Origin: an uncultured Planctomycetales bacterium
GTDB lineage: Bacteria > Planctomycetota > Planctomycetia > Isosphaerales > Isosphaeraceae
Reading direction: 5' to 3'
Assembly (NCBI GenBank): GCA_903926465.1
Contig: CAIYJE010000065.1
Location: forward strand, 1-41,233
Length of the DNA: 41,233 nt
Translations under genes and position numbers: made by a program
The notes under the pieces: generated by a model
Told to the model about the DNA's origin: nothing
Database searches by the model: none
Seen by the model: the letters and a program-made list of their open reading frames with translations, nothing else
Part shown: positions 19,098 to 28,216 of the stretch, piece after piece
How positions within the stretch are numbered: the stretch's first letter is position 1
Layout: every line of letters begins with the position of its first letter

Positions 19098-20192
19098 ATG
19101 GCGCAGAACTGGATCAATTCGATCGTTCGCAAGTTGTTGCTGGGAGCCATGCTGGTACTAGGCGTGGGGTCCGCGACCTATTTCGGCTGGCAAGCTTACC
19201 AGAAGAAAATGGCGCTTGCCTTGCCGGCTGGAATTGCGTCCAGCAATGGCCGGATCGAGGCGATCCAGGTCGATATCTCGGCCAAGGAGCCGGGCCGGAT
19301 TGCCAGCATCCTTGCCCGTGAAGGGGACCTGGTTGAACCTGGTCAGATCGTGGCTCGCATGGATCTCTCTACGCTTAACGCCGATCTTGCCAAAGGCAAT
19401 GCCAACGTGGCCACTGCCGAAGAGCAAGCCACGGTGACCAAGTCGAGTATCCTGCGCCGAGAGAGCGAACTCAAACTGGCCGAGACCGAATACACCCGCG
19501 CCCGAACTTTGTTCTCTCGTAACGTGATTGCCAGAGAAGAATACGACCAGAAGGAAGCCTCGCTGAAGACGGCCCAGGCAACGCTCGAAGAAGAGAAGGC
19601 CAAACTCAACACCGCGCTTCAGCAAGTCGAGGTGCGGAAGGCGGAAGTTAACCAGACCCAGACCCGGATTGATGACTCGGTTCTGAAGTCGCCCGTGAAG
19701 GGGCGAGTTTTGTACCGGCTCGCCGAGGAGGGAGAAGTGCTCCCCTCTGGCGGTAAAGTGCTCACGCTCATCAATCTCATGGATATTTACATGGATCTGT
19801 ATCTGCCGGCTCAGCAGGCCGGACGGATCAAGTATGGCGACGAGGCCCGCATCAAACTCGATCCGGTCCCCGATCGAGTGGCCCCTGCGCGGGTCACGTT
19901 TGTTTCGCCAGAGGCACAGTTCACACCGAAGCAGGTTGAGACCCGCAGCGAACGCGATAAACTGATGTTTCGGGTCAAGATCCAGATCCCGGCCGAACTG
20001 ATCTTGCCCTTTATTGATCGTGTGAAAACCGGTATTCGCGGTGTGGGCTACGTGCGGTACGACAATGCCGTGGCATGGCCAGACTTCCTCAAAAGCTCGG
20101 TCCCGCTACCTCCACTCTCCGTTCCGCCGAGCGAGAGCGCCAAGCCAGAGCCACAGCTCAAATCCACGGATACTCAGACAATTCCGGGCTGA
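19098..20192 (+). CDS. HlyD-family membrane fusion protein (YhiI-like)
   Basis: A 364-residue periplasmic adaptor. An N-terminal membrane anchor (KLLLGAMLVLGVGSATYFGW) is followed by a biotinyl-lipoyl half-motif (GRIASILAREGDLVEPGQIVARMD). A long alpha-helical hairpin rich in Ala, Glu and Lys spans about residues 95-200. The second lipoyl half is DSVLKSPVKGRVLYRLAEEGEVLPSGGKV, and a beta-barrel domain follows. It would link an inner-membrane ABC exporter to the outer membrane. GGGAG precedes the ATG at 19098. It is first of three genes in the order yhiI-rbbA-yhhJ known from enterobacteria. Confidence 0.88.
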   Translation: MAQNWINSIVRKLLLGAMLVLGVGSATYFGWQAYQKKMALALPAGIASSNGRIEAIQVDISAKEPGRIASILAREGDLVEPGQIVARMDLSTLNADLAKGNANVATAEEQATVTKSSILRRESELKLAETEYTRARTLFSRNVIAREEYDQKEASLKTAQATLEEEKAKLNTALQQVEVRKAEVNQTQTRIDDSVLKSPVKGRVLYRLAEEGEVLPSGGKVLTLINLMDIYMDLYLPAQQAGRIKYGDEARIKLDPVPDRVAPARVTFVSPEAQFTPKQVETRSERDKLMFRVKIQIPAELILPFIDRVKTGIRGVGYVRYDNAVAWPDFLKSSVPLPPLSVPPSESAKPEPQLKSTDTQTIPG

Positions 20193-20228
20193 ACGGCCGA
20201 TTGATTGCTCAAGCCCCAGGTGTCTGCG

Positions 20229-22994
20229 ATGTCTCTTGAATCTGAACCGGCGGTTGTGGTCAAGGATGTCAGCCATCGCTATGGCCGTACCCTTGCATTA
20301 AACAAGATCTCGCTTGAAATTCCGGCCGGCAAAATGGTGGGCCTGATTGGCCCAGACGGGGTTGGGAAGTCCACTCTGCTGGGGTTGATTGGTGGTGCCA
20401 AAAAGCTTCAGCAAGGGAGTGTTTCGGTTCTGGGGGGCGATATCGCCGACCCCAGACACCGCAGCCTGGTCTGTCCACGGATTGCCTACATGCCACAGGG
20501 GCTAGGCAAGAATTTGTATTTTGAGCTGAGTGTTTACGAGAATATTGATTTCTTCGCGCGACTGTTTGGTTTGCCGGCCGCAGAGCGGAAGCAGCGCATT
20601 GGCGAGTTGCTGGAAGCCACGGGTCTGGGCCCGTTCCCAGATCGTCCGGCCGGCAAGCTGTCGGGCGGCATGAAGCAGAAGGTCGGGCTTTGCGGAGCAC
20701 TGATTCATGATCCAGACCTCTTGATCCTGGATGAACCGACCACCGGGGTTGACCCGCTGTCTCGCCAGCAGTTCTGGGCGTTGATCGACAAAATTCGCGC
20801 AGGTCGGCCAGAGATGAGCGTTTTGATCTCCACCGCCTACATGGATGAGGCGCAACGCTGGGACTGGATTGTGGCGATGAACGCTGGCCAGGTGCTGGCA
20901 ACCGGTACACCCAAGGAACTGGTCGAGCGTACGGGAACTCGGAACCTGGAAGAGACGTTTGTGGCGCTTTTGCCCAGCGAATTGCGTGGCGATCGGCAAG
21001 AACTGGTCATCCCGCCCCGTGTCGATTCCGGCGGCGAGCCGGCGATTACCGCAACCCATCTCACCCGTAAGTTTGGCGACTTTGTGGCCGTGAACGATGT
21101 CACGCTCACGATCGAGCGGGGCGAGATCTTTGGGTTCCTGGGTTCCAATGGTTGCGGTAAGTCCACAACCATGAAGATGCTGACGGGGCTTCTGCCTGCC
21201 AGCGAGGGAGAGGCCCTGCTGTTCGGCAAGGCGATTGACGCCAAGAGCCTGGAAACCCGGATGCGCGTCGGTTACATGACTCAGGCCTTTTCGCTTTACG
21301 GCGAATTGACCGTGCGTCAAAACCTGACGCTCCACGCCCGGTTGTACCACCTGGAACCCAATGCGGCCCGCGAACGCATGGACTACCTGGTGAAGCGGTT
21401 CGGGCTTGTACCCCACCTCGACATGCTGGCCGAGCAACTACCGATGGGGCTGAAGCAGCGGCTTTCGCTGGCCGTCGCCGTGCTTCACAAGCCCGATATG
21501 CTGATTCTGGATGAGCCAACTTCGGGGGTGGATCCCATTGCACGTGATGAGTTCTGGGAACTCTTGATCGATCTTTCCAGACGTCAAGGCGTGACCATCT
21601 TCGTTTCGACCCACTTCATGAACGAGGCGTTGCGCTGCGATCGAATCTCGTTGATGCACGCCGGGAAAGTGCTGGCCTGCGACACTCCCGCTGCGCTCAT
21701 GAAAGCGCGCGGGACCGAGGATTTGGAGCAGGCGTTTATTGCCTACATTGAGGATGCCGCCGGTGAGGCGGGGCAGGTGGCCAAGGCTAAAACGGCCGAT
21801 GCCGAGCTTGGCCAGCAGATGGAAGTTGCCAAGCCTGTCAGCCGTTCCGCCCTAGCCCAGAAGTCTTCGTTCAGTCTCGGAAGGCTGCTGGCCTATGCCC
21901 ACCGGGAAACGAAGGAGATTCTTCGAGACCCGGTCCGGCTCGCATTTGCGTTTGTAGGTTCCGCCATCATGATGTTCGTCTTCGGCTTCGGGATCACCAC
22001 CGATGTCGAAGACATCAGGTTTGCCAGCCTGGACTTGGACCAAACGCCGGATAGCCGCGACTATCTCAAGGCCTTCTCTGGCTCCCGATATTTTCTGGAG
22101 CAATCGCCGATTTATACGCCCGACCAGGAAATGCTCCGCTTGCGGGCGAATGATATTTCGATGGCGATTGAGGTGCCGCCCATGTTCGGGCGAGATCTGC
22201 GCCGGAACGCTCGGCCGGAAATCTCGGTTCTGATCGATGGGGCGAACCCGCAACGGGCCGAGACGATCAAGCAATATGCTACCGGTGTGCATGGCGTTTT
22301 CTTGCGAGACCCGCAGCGAGGGCTGGGCGGTAGGCGTTCCACTGTGAACACGGCCGATATTGAGTCTCGATTTCTGTATAACCCCACGTTTGAAAGTATC
22401 TATGCCATCGTTCCCAGCGTACCGGCCATCTTACTTGTGCTCATTCCAGCCATTTTGATGGCCGTGAGCGTGGTCCGAGAGAAGGAACTAGGTTCGATCA
22501 CCAACTTTTATGTCACGCCCACCACGCGGTTTGAGTTTTTGCTGGGCAAGCAGATGCCTTATATCGTGATTGGGATGATCAATTATGTGATGCTGACAAT
22601 CATGTCGATTTTGGTGTTTGGCGTGCCGATCAAGGGTTCCGTGCTCATGCTCACGCTGTGCGCATTGCTGTATGTGACAGCCACAACCGGGATCGGGTTG
22701 CTGATCTCCACGTTCACCTCCAGCCAGGTTGCCGCCGTTTTCATTACCTCGATCATGACCATTCTTCCCACCACTCAGTTCTCTGGCTTGCTCCAGCCGG
22801 TATCAACCCTGCAAGGCAATGCCCGTGTGTTTGGCTCAATCTGGCCGACCACGTATTACATGCACGCCAGCGTTGGAGCGTTTACCAAGGGGCTTTCCGC
22901 CCAGTTGCTGCTGGGAGACGCCCTGGCCTTGGCCTGTTTCATTCCCATCCTTATCGCTCTGGCCGCCCTGGCCCTACAGCGTCAGGAGAAGTGA
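20229..22994 (+). CDS. rbbA: RbbA-like ABC transporter: two ATPase domains fused to an ABC-2 permease
   Basis: A 921-residue fusion. ATPase domain 1 (about residues 10-245) has Walker A GPDGVGKST, signature LSGGMKQK and Walker B LLILDEPTTGVD. Domain 2 (about 270-500) has GSNGCGKST, a degenerate signature PMGLKQRLS and MLILDEPTSGVD, followed by the switch His in STHFMNEA. The C-terminal third is an ABC-2 permease: one early membrane segment (FAFVGSAIMMFVFGFGI), a soluble loop, then five hydrophobic segments. E. coli RbbA has been described as ribosome-associated, but the family architecture and the adaptor and permease neighbours point to an exporter. The start at 20229 gives MSLESEPAVVVKDVSHRYG; a TTG at 20205 is less likely. 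Confidence 0.9.
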   Translation: MSLESEPAVVVKDVSHRYGRTLALNKISLEIPAGKMVGLIGPDGVGKSTLLGLIGGAKKLQQGSVSVLGGDIADPRHRSLVCPRIAYMPQGLGKNLYFELSVYENIDFFARLFGLPAAERKQRIGELLEATGLGPFPDRPAGKLSGGMKQKVGLCGALIHDPDLLILDEPTTGVDPLSRQQFWALIDKIRAGRPEMSVLISTAYMDEAQRWDWIVAMNAGQVLATGTPKELVERTGTRNLEETFVALLPSELRGDRQELVIPPRVDSGGEPAITATHLTRKFGDFVAVNDVTLTIERGEIFGFLGSNGCGKSTTMKMLTGLLPASEGEALLFGKAIDAKSLETRMRVGYMTQAFSLYGELTVRQNLTLHARLYHLEPNAARERMDYLVKRFGLVPHLDMLAEQLPMGLKQRLSLAVAVLHKPDMLILDEPTSGVDPIARDEFWELLIDLSRRQGVTIFVSTHFMNEALRCDRISLMHAGKVLACDTPAALMKARGTEDLEQAFIAYIEDAAGEAGQVAKAKTADAELGQQMEVAKPVSRSALAQKSSFSLGRLLAYAHRETKEILRDPVRLAFAFVGSAIMMFVFGFGITTDVEDIRFASLDLDQTPDSRDYLKAFSGSRYFLEQSPIYTPDQEMLRLRANDISMAIEVPPMFGRDLRRNARPEISVLIDGANPQRAETIKQYATGVHGVFLRDPQRGLGGRRSTVNTADIESRFLYNPTFESIYAIVPSVPAILLVLIPAILMAVSVVREKELGSITNFYVTPTTRFEFLLGKQMPYIVIGMINYVMLTIMSILVFGVPIKGSVLMLTLCALLYVTATTGIGLLISTFTSSQVAAVFITSIMTILPTTQFSGLLQPVSTLQGNARVFGSIWPTTYYMHASVGAFTKGLSAQLLLGDALALACFIPILIALAALALQRQEK

Positions 22995-22996
22995 CC

Positions 22997-24121
22997 ATGC
23001 AATCTCTGGTCAATATCTTCTGGCTCGGTACCAAAGAGTTTCGCAGCCTTCAGCGCGACATGGTCATGGTCGTATTCGTGATCTACGCGTTCACGCTCGC
23101 CATTTACACGCAGGCCCGGGGAACTTCGTCTGAAGTCAACAACGCGTCGATTGCATTCGTAGATGAGGATCAGTCTCAGCTCTCCATGGAAATTGTGAAC
23201 GCGTTTTACCCACCGCGGTTCAAGACTCCACAGAAGATTGCAGCCCGAGACGTTGATACGTTGATGGACAAAAGTGAGTACATGTTCGTTGTGGTGTTGC
23301 CACCTCGGTTTGAGGCTTACCTGAGAGCCGGCCGAAAGACGGAAATTCAGGTCAACATTGATGCCACGGCCATGCAGCAGGCGAGCATCGGTGCCTCTTA
23401 TATCCAGAACATCATCAATGATCGGATCTCCAGTTTCCTCTCCCGAACCGATTCCAGGGCCACGCTTCCTGTCAGGCTTGTGGTTCGCAAGGCATTCAAC
23501 CCCAACGGTGATACGTCCTGGTTCACGAGCATCGTGGCCATCATTAACCAGGTCACCATGCTCACCGTCATTCTCACCGGGGCGGCCCTGATTCGCGAAC
23601 GGGAGCACGGCAACATCGAACACCTGCTTGTGATGCCATTGACCGCATTTGAAATTGCCATGGCCAAGGTCTGGGCCAATGGTCTGGTGATCTTGGTTGC
23701 CGTAACCGCGTCGCTGTTTCTGGTCATCAAAACCGTGCTCGGTGTGCCGATTGCCGGCTCGCCTGCACTCTGGCTCTTTGGGGTGGTTCTTTACCTCTTC
23801 TTTGCCACCGCACTGGGTGTATTCCTGGGCACGGTGGCACGCTCGATGGCTCAGTTTGCGCTCTTGATCATCTTGATCATCATCGTGCTTCAGCTTCTGT
23901 CGGGTGGTACGACCCCGGTGGAAAGCCAGCCTCTGTGGCTTCAGTGGATCACCTTTTTCTTGCCGTCACGCCATTTCGTGAGCTTTTCTCAGGCGATCAT
24001 CTATCGAGGGGCAGGCCTGTCGGCCGTCTGGCCAAACTTTCTGGCTGTTGCCATCATCGGCCTGGCGTTCTTCGTTTTCAGCCTGCGTCGGTTTCGGGAA
24101 TCGATCGCCGTCACGAAGTGA
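22997..24121 (+). CDS. yhhJ: ABC-2 type permease (YhhJ-like)
   Basis: A 374-residue membrane protein. It has an N-terminal membrane segment (VMVVFVIYAFTLAIYTQ), a periplasmic domain of about 140 residues and five C-terminal membrane segments, including LLIILIIIVLQLLSGGTTPVES, the ABC-2 signature region. REREHGNIEHLLVMPLTAFEI is the conserved coupling loop. It begins two bases after the rbbA stop, with AGGAG upstream, and is the second permease half of the exporter. The exported substrate is unknown. Confidence 0.9.
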   Translation: MQSLVNIFWLGTKEFRSLQRDMVMVVFVIYAFTLAIYTQARGTSSEVNNASIAFVDEDQSQLSMEIVNAFYPPRFKTPQKIAARDVDTLMDKSEYMFVVVLPPRFEAYLRAGRKTEIQVNIDATAMQQASIGASYIQNIINDRISSFLSRTDSRATLPVRLVVRKAFNPNGDTSWFTSIVAIINQVTMLTVILTGAALIREREHGNIEHLLVMPLTAFEIAMAKVWANGLVILVAVTASLFLVIKTVLGVPIAGSPALWLFGVVLYLFFATALGVFLGTVARSMAQFALLIILIIIVLQLLSGGTTPVESQPLWLQWITFFLPSRHFVSFSQAIIYRGAGLSAVWPNFLAVAIIGLAFFVFSLRRFRESIAVTK

Positions 24122-24188
24122 GGGGGGGGGAATCAGGTTTCACTCGTGGAATCTGGTGCCGAATTGCCAATCTGTGGAAATGGCAGGG

Positions 24189-26186
24189 TTACCGGGAGGG
24201 AATGAAAATATTCCCCTCTAAGCTTTGTTGCCCCTGGCGAACATTCAGCACCCGGCTGGAATGAATGACCTGGGTTGAACCGGCATGTGTCACCACACGC
24301 ACCTGATATCGCCCGGTTCGCAGTCCGTCTTTGACGGCAAAGGCGTACTGCCCGTGGCCGTCTGTCCGTTTGGTTGCCGCCACGGTCTGAGTGGTCAGGT
24401 CAAACAACTGAACTGTTTGATGAGGAACACCAGGACCGCACGTGTCGTTTGATGCTTTGCAGTGAGACAGAGTCCTGACTGTGCCCGAGATGGCGGCCCG
24501 GAAGTAGAACGGGTTGGCCTGCAGGTTTGTAAGATTAGTATCCCTGCGCAGGATGTCGGTGAGGGTGGTGTTCTCGATCTCGCTGAGCATGGAGCCCTTG
24601 AATGCTCGCTGGTACCAGAACCGATCCCCGTCTCGAAGTCTGGTGAACTGGTTGGCGATAATGGCTCGAAAGGTTGGGCCAATACTGGACCCTGGCGCAT
24701 GGGTTTCGGCCAGGCCGGCAACCCAGAGGTCCAGGTTATTCACAGAGCCATACACGTGCTTCAGTCTGGCCTGGAGGCCAGAATCGCTGGTGATCTGCGC
24801 GAACGAGGTTACTCTGGGCAGTCCGTAAGCGTGCCGTACGGTGTTGTAATCGGCCAGGCCGTGGTCTCGGCCGCGCTGGATGTTGAGGCTGACGAGATCG
24901 AGCCCACCTTGACCAGGCATGCCGAACAGCATATTCCGCAGGCTGTCTACCACCTTGGTATCGAGTGAGGACGCCGGATCGGAAGCGAGGTATTTCAGGA
25001 GCGGTTCGATTCCGTTCTGTTCGACGAGGCCTGGGTTGGAGAATGCCTGATTGAGTGACACCGAATCGCGGATGGATAAGCCGTTGTTGTTGAGAAACTC
25101 CACGTCGTTGCCAAGTAGGCTGTGCCCAAACCGGAACGCAGCCGTTGAGAATTCGTTGCTGATGCTCGGGTTCACCTTGGGCTGATACCCAGCGTAAGGG
25201 GCCATTGCGTGCGTGCCCAAAAGGGCAGGGAGCCACTGGTTGTAGGTGATGGATTGGATCTCAGCGATCACGACCGATCGGGCCTGCTGGTAAATCCATT
25301 CGTCACTCATGCCTGGATTCTTGCCGGCAATCTGCTGGGCCCAGAAATTATGCTCACGCAAGAACAGGGTTTGGAGGGCCGTCAGCTCGATATTCTCATT
25401 GGCTCGAACGTCGCCGGCCGCAAAGAGCTCGCTCTCGGGCACGCGCTGAGCGTCATTGGCCATCGAGAGCGTGCCGCCCGGAAAGGTCTGGATGTTATCC
25501 AGTGGCAACAAGTTCCCTGCGCTGGTTTTGAGCATGCCATTCTGAAAGGTCCGGAGCGCATTGGCACGGCCCAGGTCTGATCCGTAGATCATCGACCCAT
25601 CTAGCCATGTGCTGATCGTGTTGACCTGCTCTCGTGGCGTGGTTGCGCCAGAGAGTGGATCGGCAGCCGAGCGATTGAGCGAGATCGTTTGGGTGCCGGT
25701 CCCTTTGGGGTCAAACCAGGGGTCTCCGGTTGGAACCACGATGTTGAATGGCTGGGAAGCGGTTGCGCTGGGGGTCAGGCTCAGGTCGTGGTCAATGAAC
25801 TGGCCCCAGGCATAGAACATGGCGGAAAGGCCCCGGTTGTCTACCGGATAGGTTGTCCCCTGGTCAAAAATGGAATAGCTGATCTGCCTCGCGTTGGGCC
25901 GGCTGGGCCCAGACGGAGTTGAGAGTCCATCGGCATAGGCGGCCGGTGCAATCCTGATCAGATCGGTATTGGCGGCACCCCAGGTCGGGAACGCGAGGTT
26001 GTTATTTGTGCCATCAACGCTGTAGCCAGAGACAAGTGCGGATTGCGTGATGAGCGCAGGAGCCGAGGCAACGGTGAGCAGGCATCTGGATTCAAGTGGA
26101 TTCAGTTCCATTACGACTCGACGACGTCTTTTCAAGATCGAATGTCCAGGTTTGGAAGTGATCAGCGTGTTTTTGATAGTGACCAT
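24189..26186 (-). CDS. Secreted animal-type haem peroxidase with LEPR-XLL-like N-terminus
   Basis: A 665-residue protein of the peroxidase-cyclooxygenase superfamily. The distal His is in WGQFIDHDLSLTP (H133, with flanking Asp residues that bind calcium in relatives). WLDGSMIYGSD, an Arg-containing LREHNFWAQQ and the proximal His in FRFGHSLLG follow, then LNIQRGRDHGL. The N-terminus RRRRVVMELNPLESRCLLT matches the planctomycete LEPR-XLL signal, found on surface or exported proteins. The last 100 residues form a Cna-B/regulatory-like beta domain (GQYAFAVKDGLRTGRYQVRVV). Oxidation of halides or phenols is the family activity; the substrate is unknown. It is convergent with yhhJ and divergent from the DUF1501 gene. 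Confidence 0.88.
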   Translation of the reverse strand: MVTIKNTLITSKPGHSILKRRRRVVMELNPLESRCLLTVASAPALITQSALVSGYSVDGTNNNLAFPTWGAANTDLIRIAPAAYADGLSTPSGPSRPNARQISYSIFDQGTTYPVDNRGLSAMFYAWGQFIDHDLSLTPSATASQPFNIVVPTGDPWFDPKGTGTQTISLNRSAADPLSGATTPREQVNTISTWLDGSMIYGSDLGRANALRTFQNGMLKTSAGNLLPLDNIQTFPGGTLSMANDAQRVPESELFAAGDVRANENIELTALQTLFLREHNFWAQQIAGKNPGMSDEWIYQQARSVVIAEIQSITYNQWLPALLGTHAMAPYAGYQPKVNPSISNEFSTAAFRFGHSLLGNDVEFLNNNGLSIRDSVSLNQAFSNPGLVEQNGIEPLLKYLASDPASSLDTKVVDSLRNMLFGMPGQGGLDLVSLNIQRGRDHGLADYNTVRHAYGLPRVTSFAQITSDSGLQARLKHVYGSVNNLDLWVAGLAETHAPGSSIGPTFRAIIANQFTRLRDGDRFWYQRAFKGSMLSEIENTTLTDILRRDTNLTNLQANPFYFRAAISGTVRTLSHCKASNDTCGPGVPHQTVQLFDLTTQTVAATKRTDGHGQYAFAVKDGLRTGRYQVRVVTHAGSTQVIHSSRVLNVRQGQQSLEGNIFIPSR

Positions 26187-26480
26187 AGGTTAGCAGGTAG
26201 AGACTCAACTGGGTGAACCTGAATCAGTGTGCCTTTGTTCCCTTCAGTGTCCAACGGTTTGAACTCATTTTAAAGTCTCGTGACAGAAATCAAGCCTTAG
26301 CGAGCGGCTTTCGGGCCCAGCATGCCGTTGACCATCGTTCGGGCAAGAAGTAGATTTAATGTTTAACATGAGTGATGTCCGGCGTGCCGGGTGCGCCTCT
26401 TTAGAGCTTGATGATCATTTTTGGGCATTGCCTGCCAGGCTGCCTTTGATTTTGGTGGATCTCGAACCGAAAGCGAATTG

Positions 26481-27812
26481 ATGTTGCGAACAACTCGCCC
26501 GTCTCGCCGAGGGTTTCTGAAGATCGGTGCCCTGGGGCTTGGTAGCCTGGACCTATCCACGTTATTGCGTGCTGAGGCCAAAGCGGGAATCCGATCGTCA
26601 ACCAAGTCTGTCATTCTCATTTACCTGGTGGGTGGTCCGCCCCATCAAGACATGTTCGATCTCAAGCCCAAGGCCCCCGCCGAAATTGCCGGTCCCTGGA
26701 GACCGATTGCAACCAATGTCTCTGGAATCGAGATCTGCGAGGCCTTTCCGCTGATGGCGCGTATGATGGATAAATTCACCATCATTCGGTCGCTGGTGGG
26801 AAACCAGGCCGATCATGACGCCGTTCAGGTTTTTAACGGACGTGATCCCCGTAAGCCCAAACCTGGCGGCGGTTGGCCACAGATCGGTTCCGTGGTTGCC
26901 CAGTTGCAAGGGGCCGTTGAGCCGGCCGTACCGGCGTTCGTGAGCCTGTGTTATCCCTGCACTCATCCGCCTTACAACGAGCCCGGACCAGGGTTCCTCG
27001 GAACGGCACTTTCCCCATTCCGACCGATCGACCCCGGCAAAAAAGAGCTGGGGGTGCGGGAAATTGGCGTGGATCGCCTCATGGACCGCAAAACGCTGCT
27101 GGGAAGCATGGATGCCGTCCGTCGCCATGCCGACCGGCGTGGCATGATCCGGGCCATGGATACCTTCAATGAGCAGGCCTTTGCCTTGCTAACTTCATCG
27201 AAGGTGGCCACGGCGCTGGACCTCTCTAAAGAGGATCCGAGAACCGTGGATCGCTACGGCACGGGCGATCCCAAGGTATTCATGGACGAAAATGGCGCTC
27301 CCAGGGTACCGCAAAGCTTGCTCATGGCACGTCGGCTCATTGAGGCCGGGGTGCGGGTAGTGACCCTGAACTACAGCAAGTGGGACTGGCACGGTGGAGC
27401 TGGAAATTCCATCTTCAAGCGTGAGAAGGAAGACTTTCCCGCGCTCGACCAGTGCCTGAGTGCGTTGGTGGAAGACCTGCATGTCAGGGGTCTGAGTGAT
27501 GATTGCACGGTGGTGGTAATGGGAGAATTCGGGCGCACGCCGAAGATTAACAACCAGGTGGGGCGCGATCACTGGCCAAATGTTAACTGTGCTGTGTTGG
27601 CGGGGGGTGGGATGAAAACCGGGCAGATTATTGGGGCTACCGACCGGATGGCTGGTGAAGTGGTTTCCAGACCGGTCACGTTTGGAGAACTCTACGCCAC
27701 CATTTACCGCAACCTGGGAATTGATGTTGAACAAACCCTGGTGCAAGATCTTGAAGGCCGGCCGCAAACCCTGGTCGAGCATAACTCTCGGCCAATCGCA
27801 GAACTGATCTGA
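26481..27812 (+). CDS. Tat-exported DUF1501 protein
   Basis: A 443-residue DUF1501 protein, a family very abundant in planctomycetes and related to the alkaline phosphatase/sulfatase fold. The twin-arginine leader is PSRRGFLKIGALGLGSLDL. Core motifs include SVILIYLVGGPPHQDMFDLKP, DKFTIIRSLVGNQADHDAVQ, a late VVVMGEFGRTPKINNQVGRDHWP and VTFGELYATIYRNLGID. The Asp/His residues in these motifs resemble metal ligands, but no activity is established. The start at 26481 is chosen because it places the Tat motif at residues 6-12; the frame is open further upstream. Confidence 0.88.
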   Translation: MLRTTRPSRRGFLKIGALGLGSLDLSTLLRAEAKAGIRSSTKSVILIYLVGGPPHQDMFDLKPKAPAEIAGPWRPIATNVSGIEICEAFPLMARMMDKFTIIRSLVGNQADHDAVQVFNGRDPRKPKPGGGWPQIGSVVAQLQGAVEPAVPAFVSLCYPCTHPPYNEPGPGFLGTALSPFRPIDPGKKELGVREIGVDRLMDRKTLLGSMDAVRRHADRRGMIRAMDTFNEQAFALLTSSKVATALDLSKEDPRTVDRYGTGDPKVFMDENGAPRVPQSLLMARRLIEAGVRVVTLNYSKWDWHGGAGNSIFKREKEDFPALDQCLSALVEDLHVRGLSDDCTVVVMGEFGRTPKINNQVGRDHWPNVNCAVLAGGGMKTGQIIGATDRMAGEVVSRPVTFGELYATIYRNLGIDVEQTLVQDLEGRPQTLVEHNSRPIAELI

Positions 27813-28216
27813 GAGCTTTGCGACTTTGCTGGACCGCAGGCCGTGCCGGTTTCCTGGCTTTATTCAGGGTGGGGATGTTGCACGACGGCCAATTCCGTGG
27901 TTGGCTAAACTGTTTTACTGAGCCGTTGGACGGTAAACTAGACCAAGTAGCTGGCAAAGCGTCTTGTGCCTCCCGTTCGAGGAATGGGGCTGCAGGGACC
28001 CGGAAGAAGAAGTCAGGGTTTCATTTCTCTCTAAATGTCTTGGATCTGCAAAACGTGTCACACGGCGTCTCGTCAAAACGGGGCACCGTTTCATTTTCAA
28101 AATCATGGTTATACAGGCGTAGGGTAATCAAGGCGTTTCCTCCTGGGTTGATTCGTGGCCCAGGCAGATATCTATCAAGCGACCTACCCGGCGACCTGGT
28201 TTGTTGAGACGAATCC
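27813..28216. other. Intergenic stretch with no recognised feature
   Basis: About 400 bases separate the DUF1501 gene from the IMPase-like gene. A short frame spans much of it but shows no motif, signal peptide or convincing ribosome binding site. No strong hairpin was seen. Confidence 0.5.

Noticed and set aside
27818-28207. A 129-residue frame between the DUF1501 and IMPase-like genes.
   Set aside because: No recognisable motif, no signal peptide or convincing ribosome binding site, and composition like the surrounding non-coding sequence.
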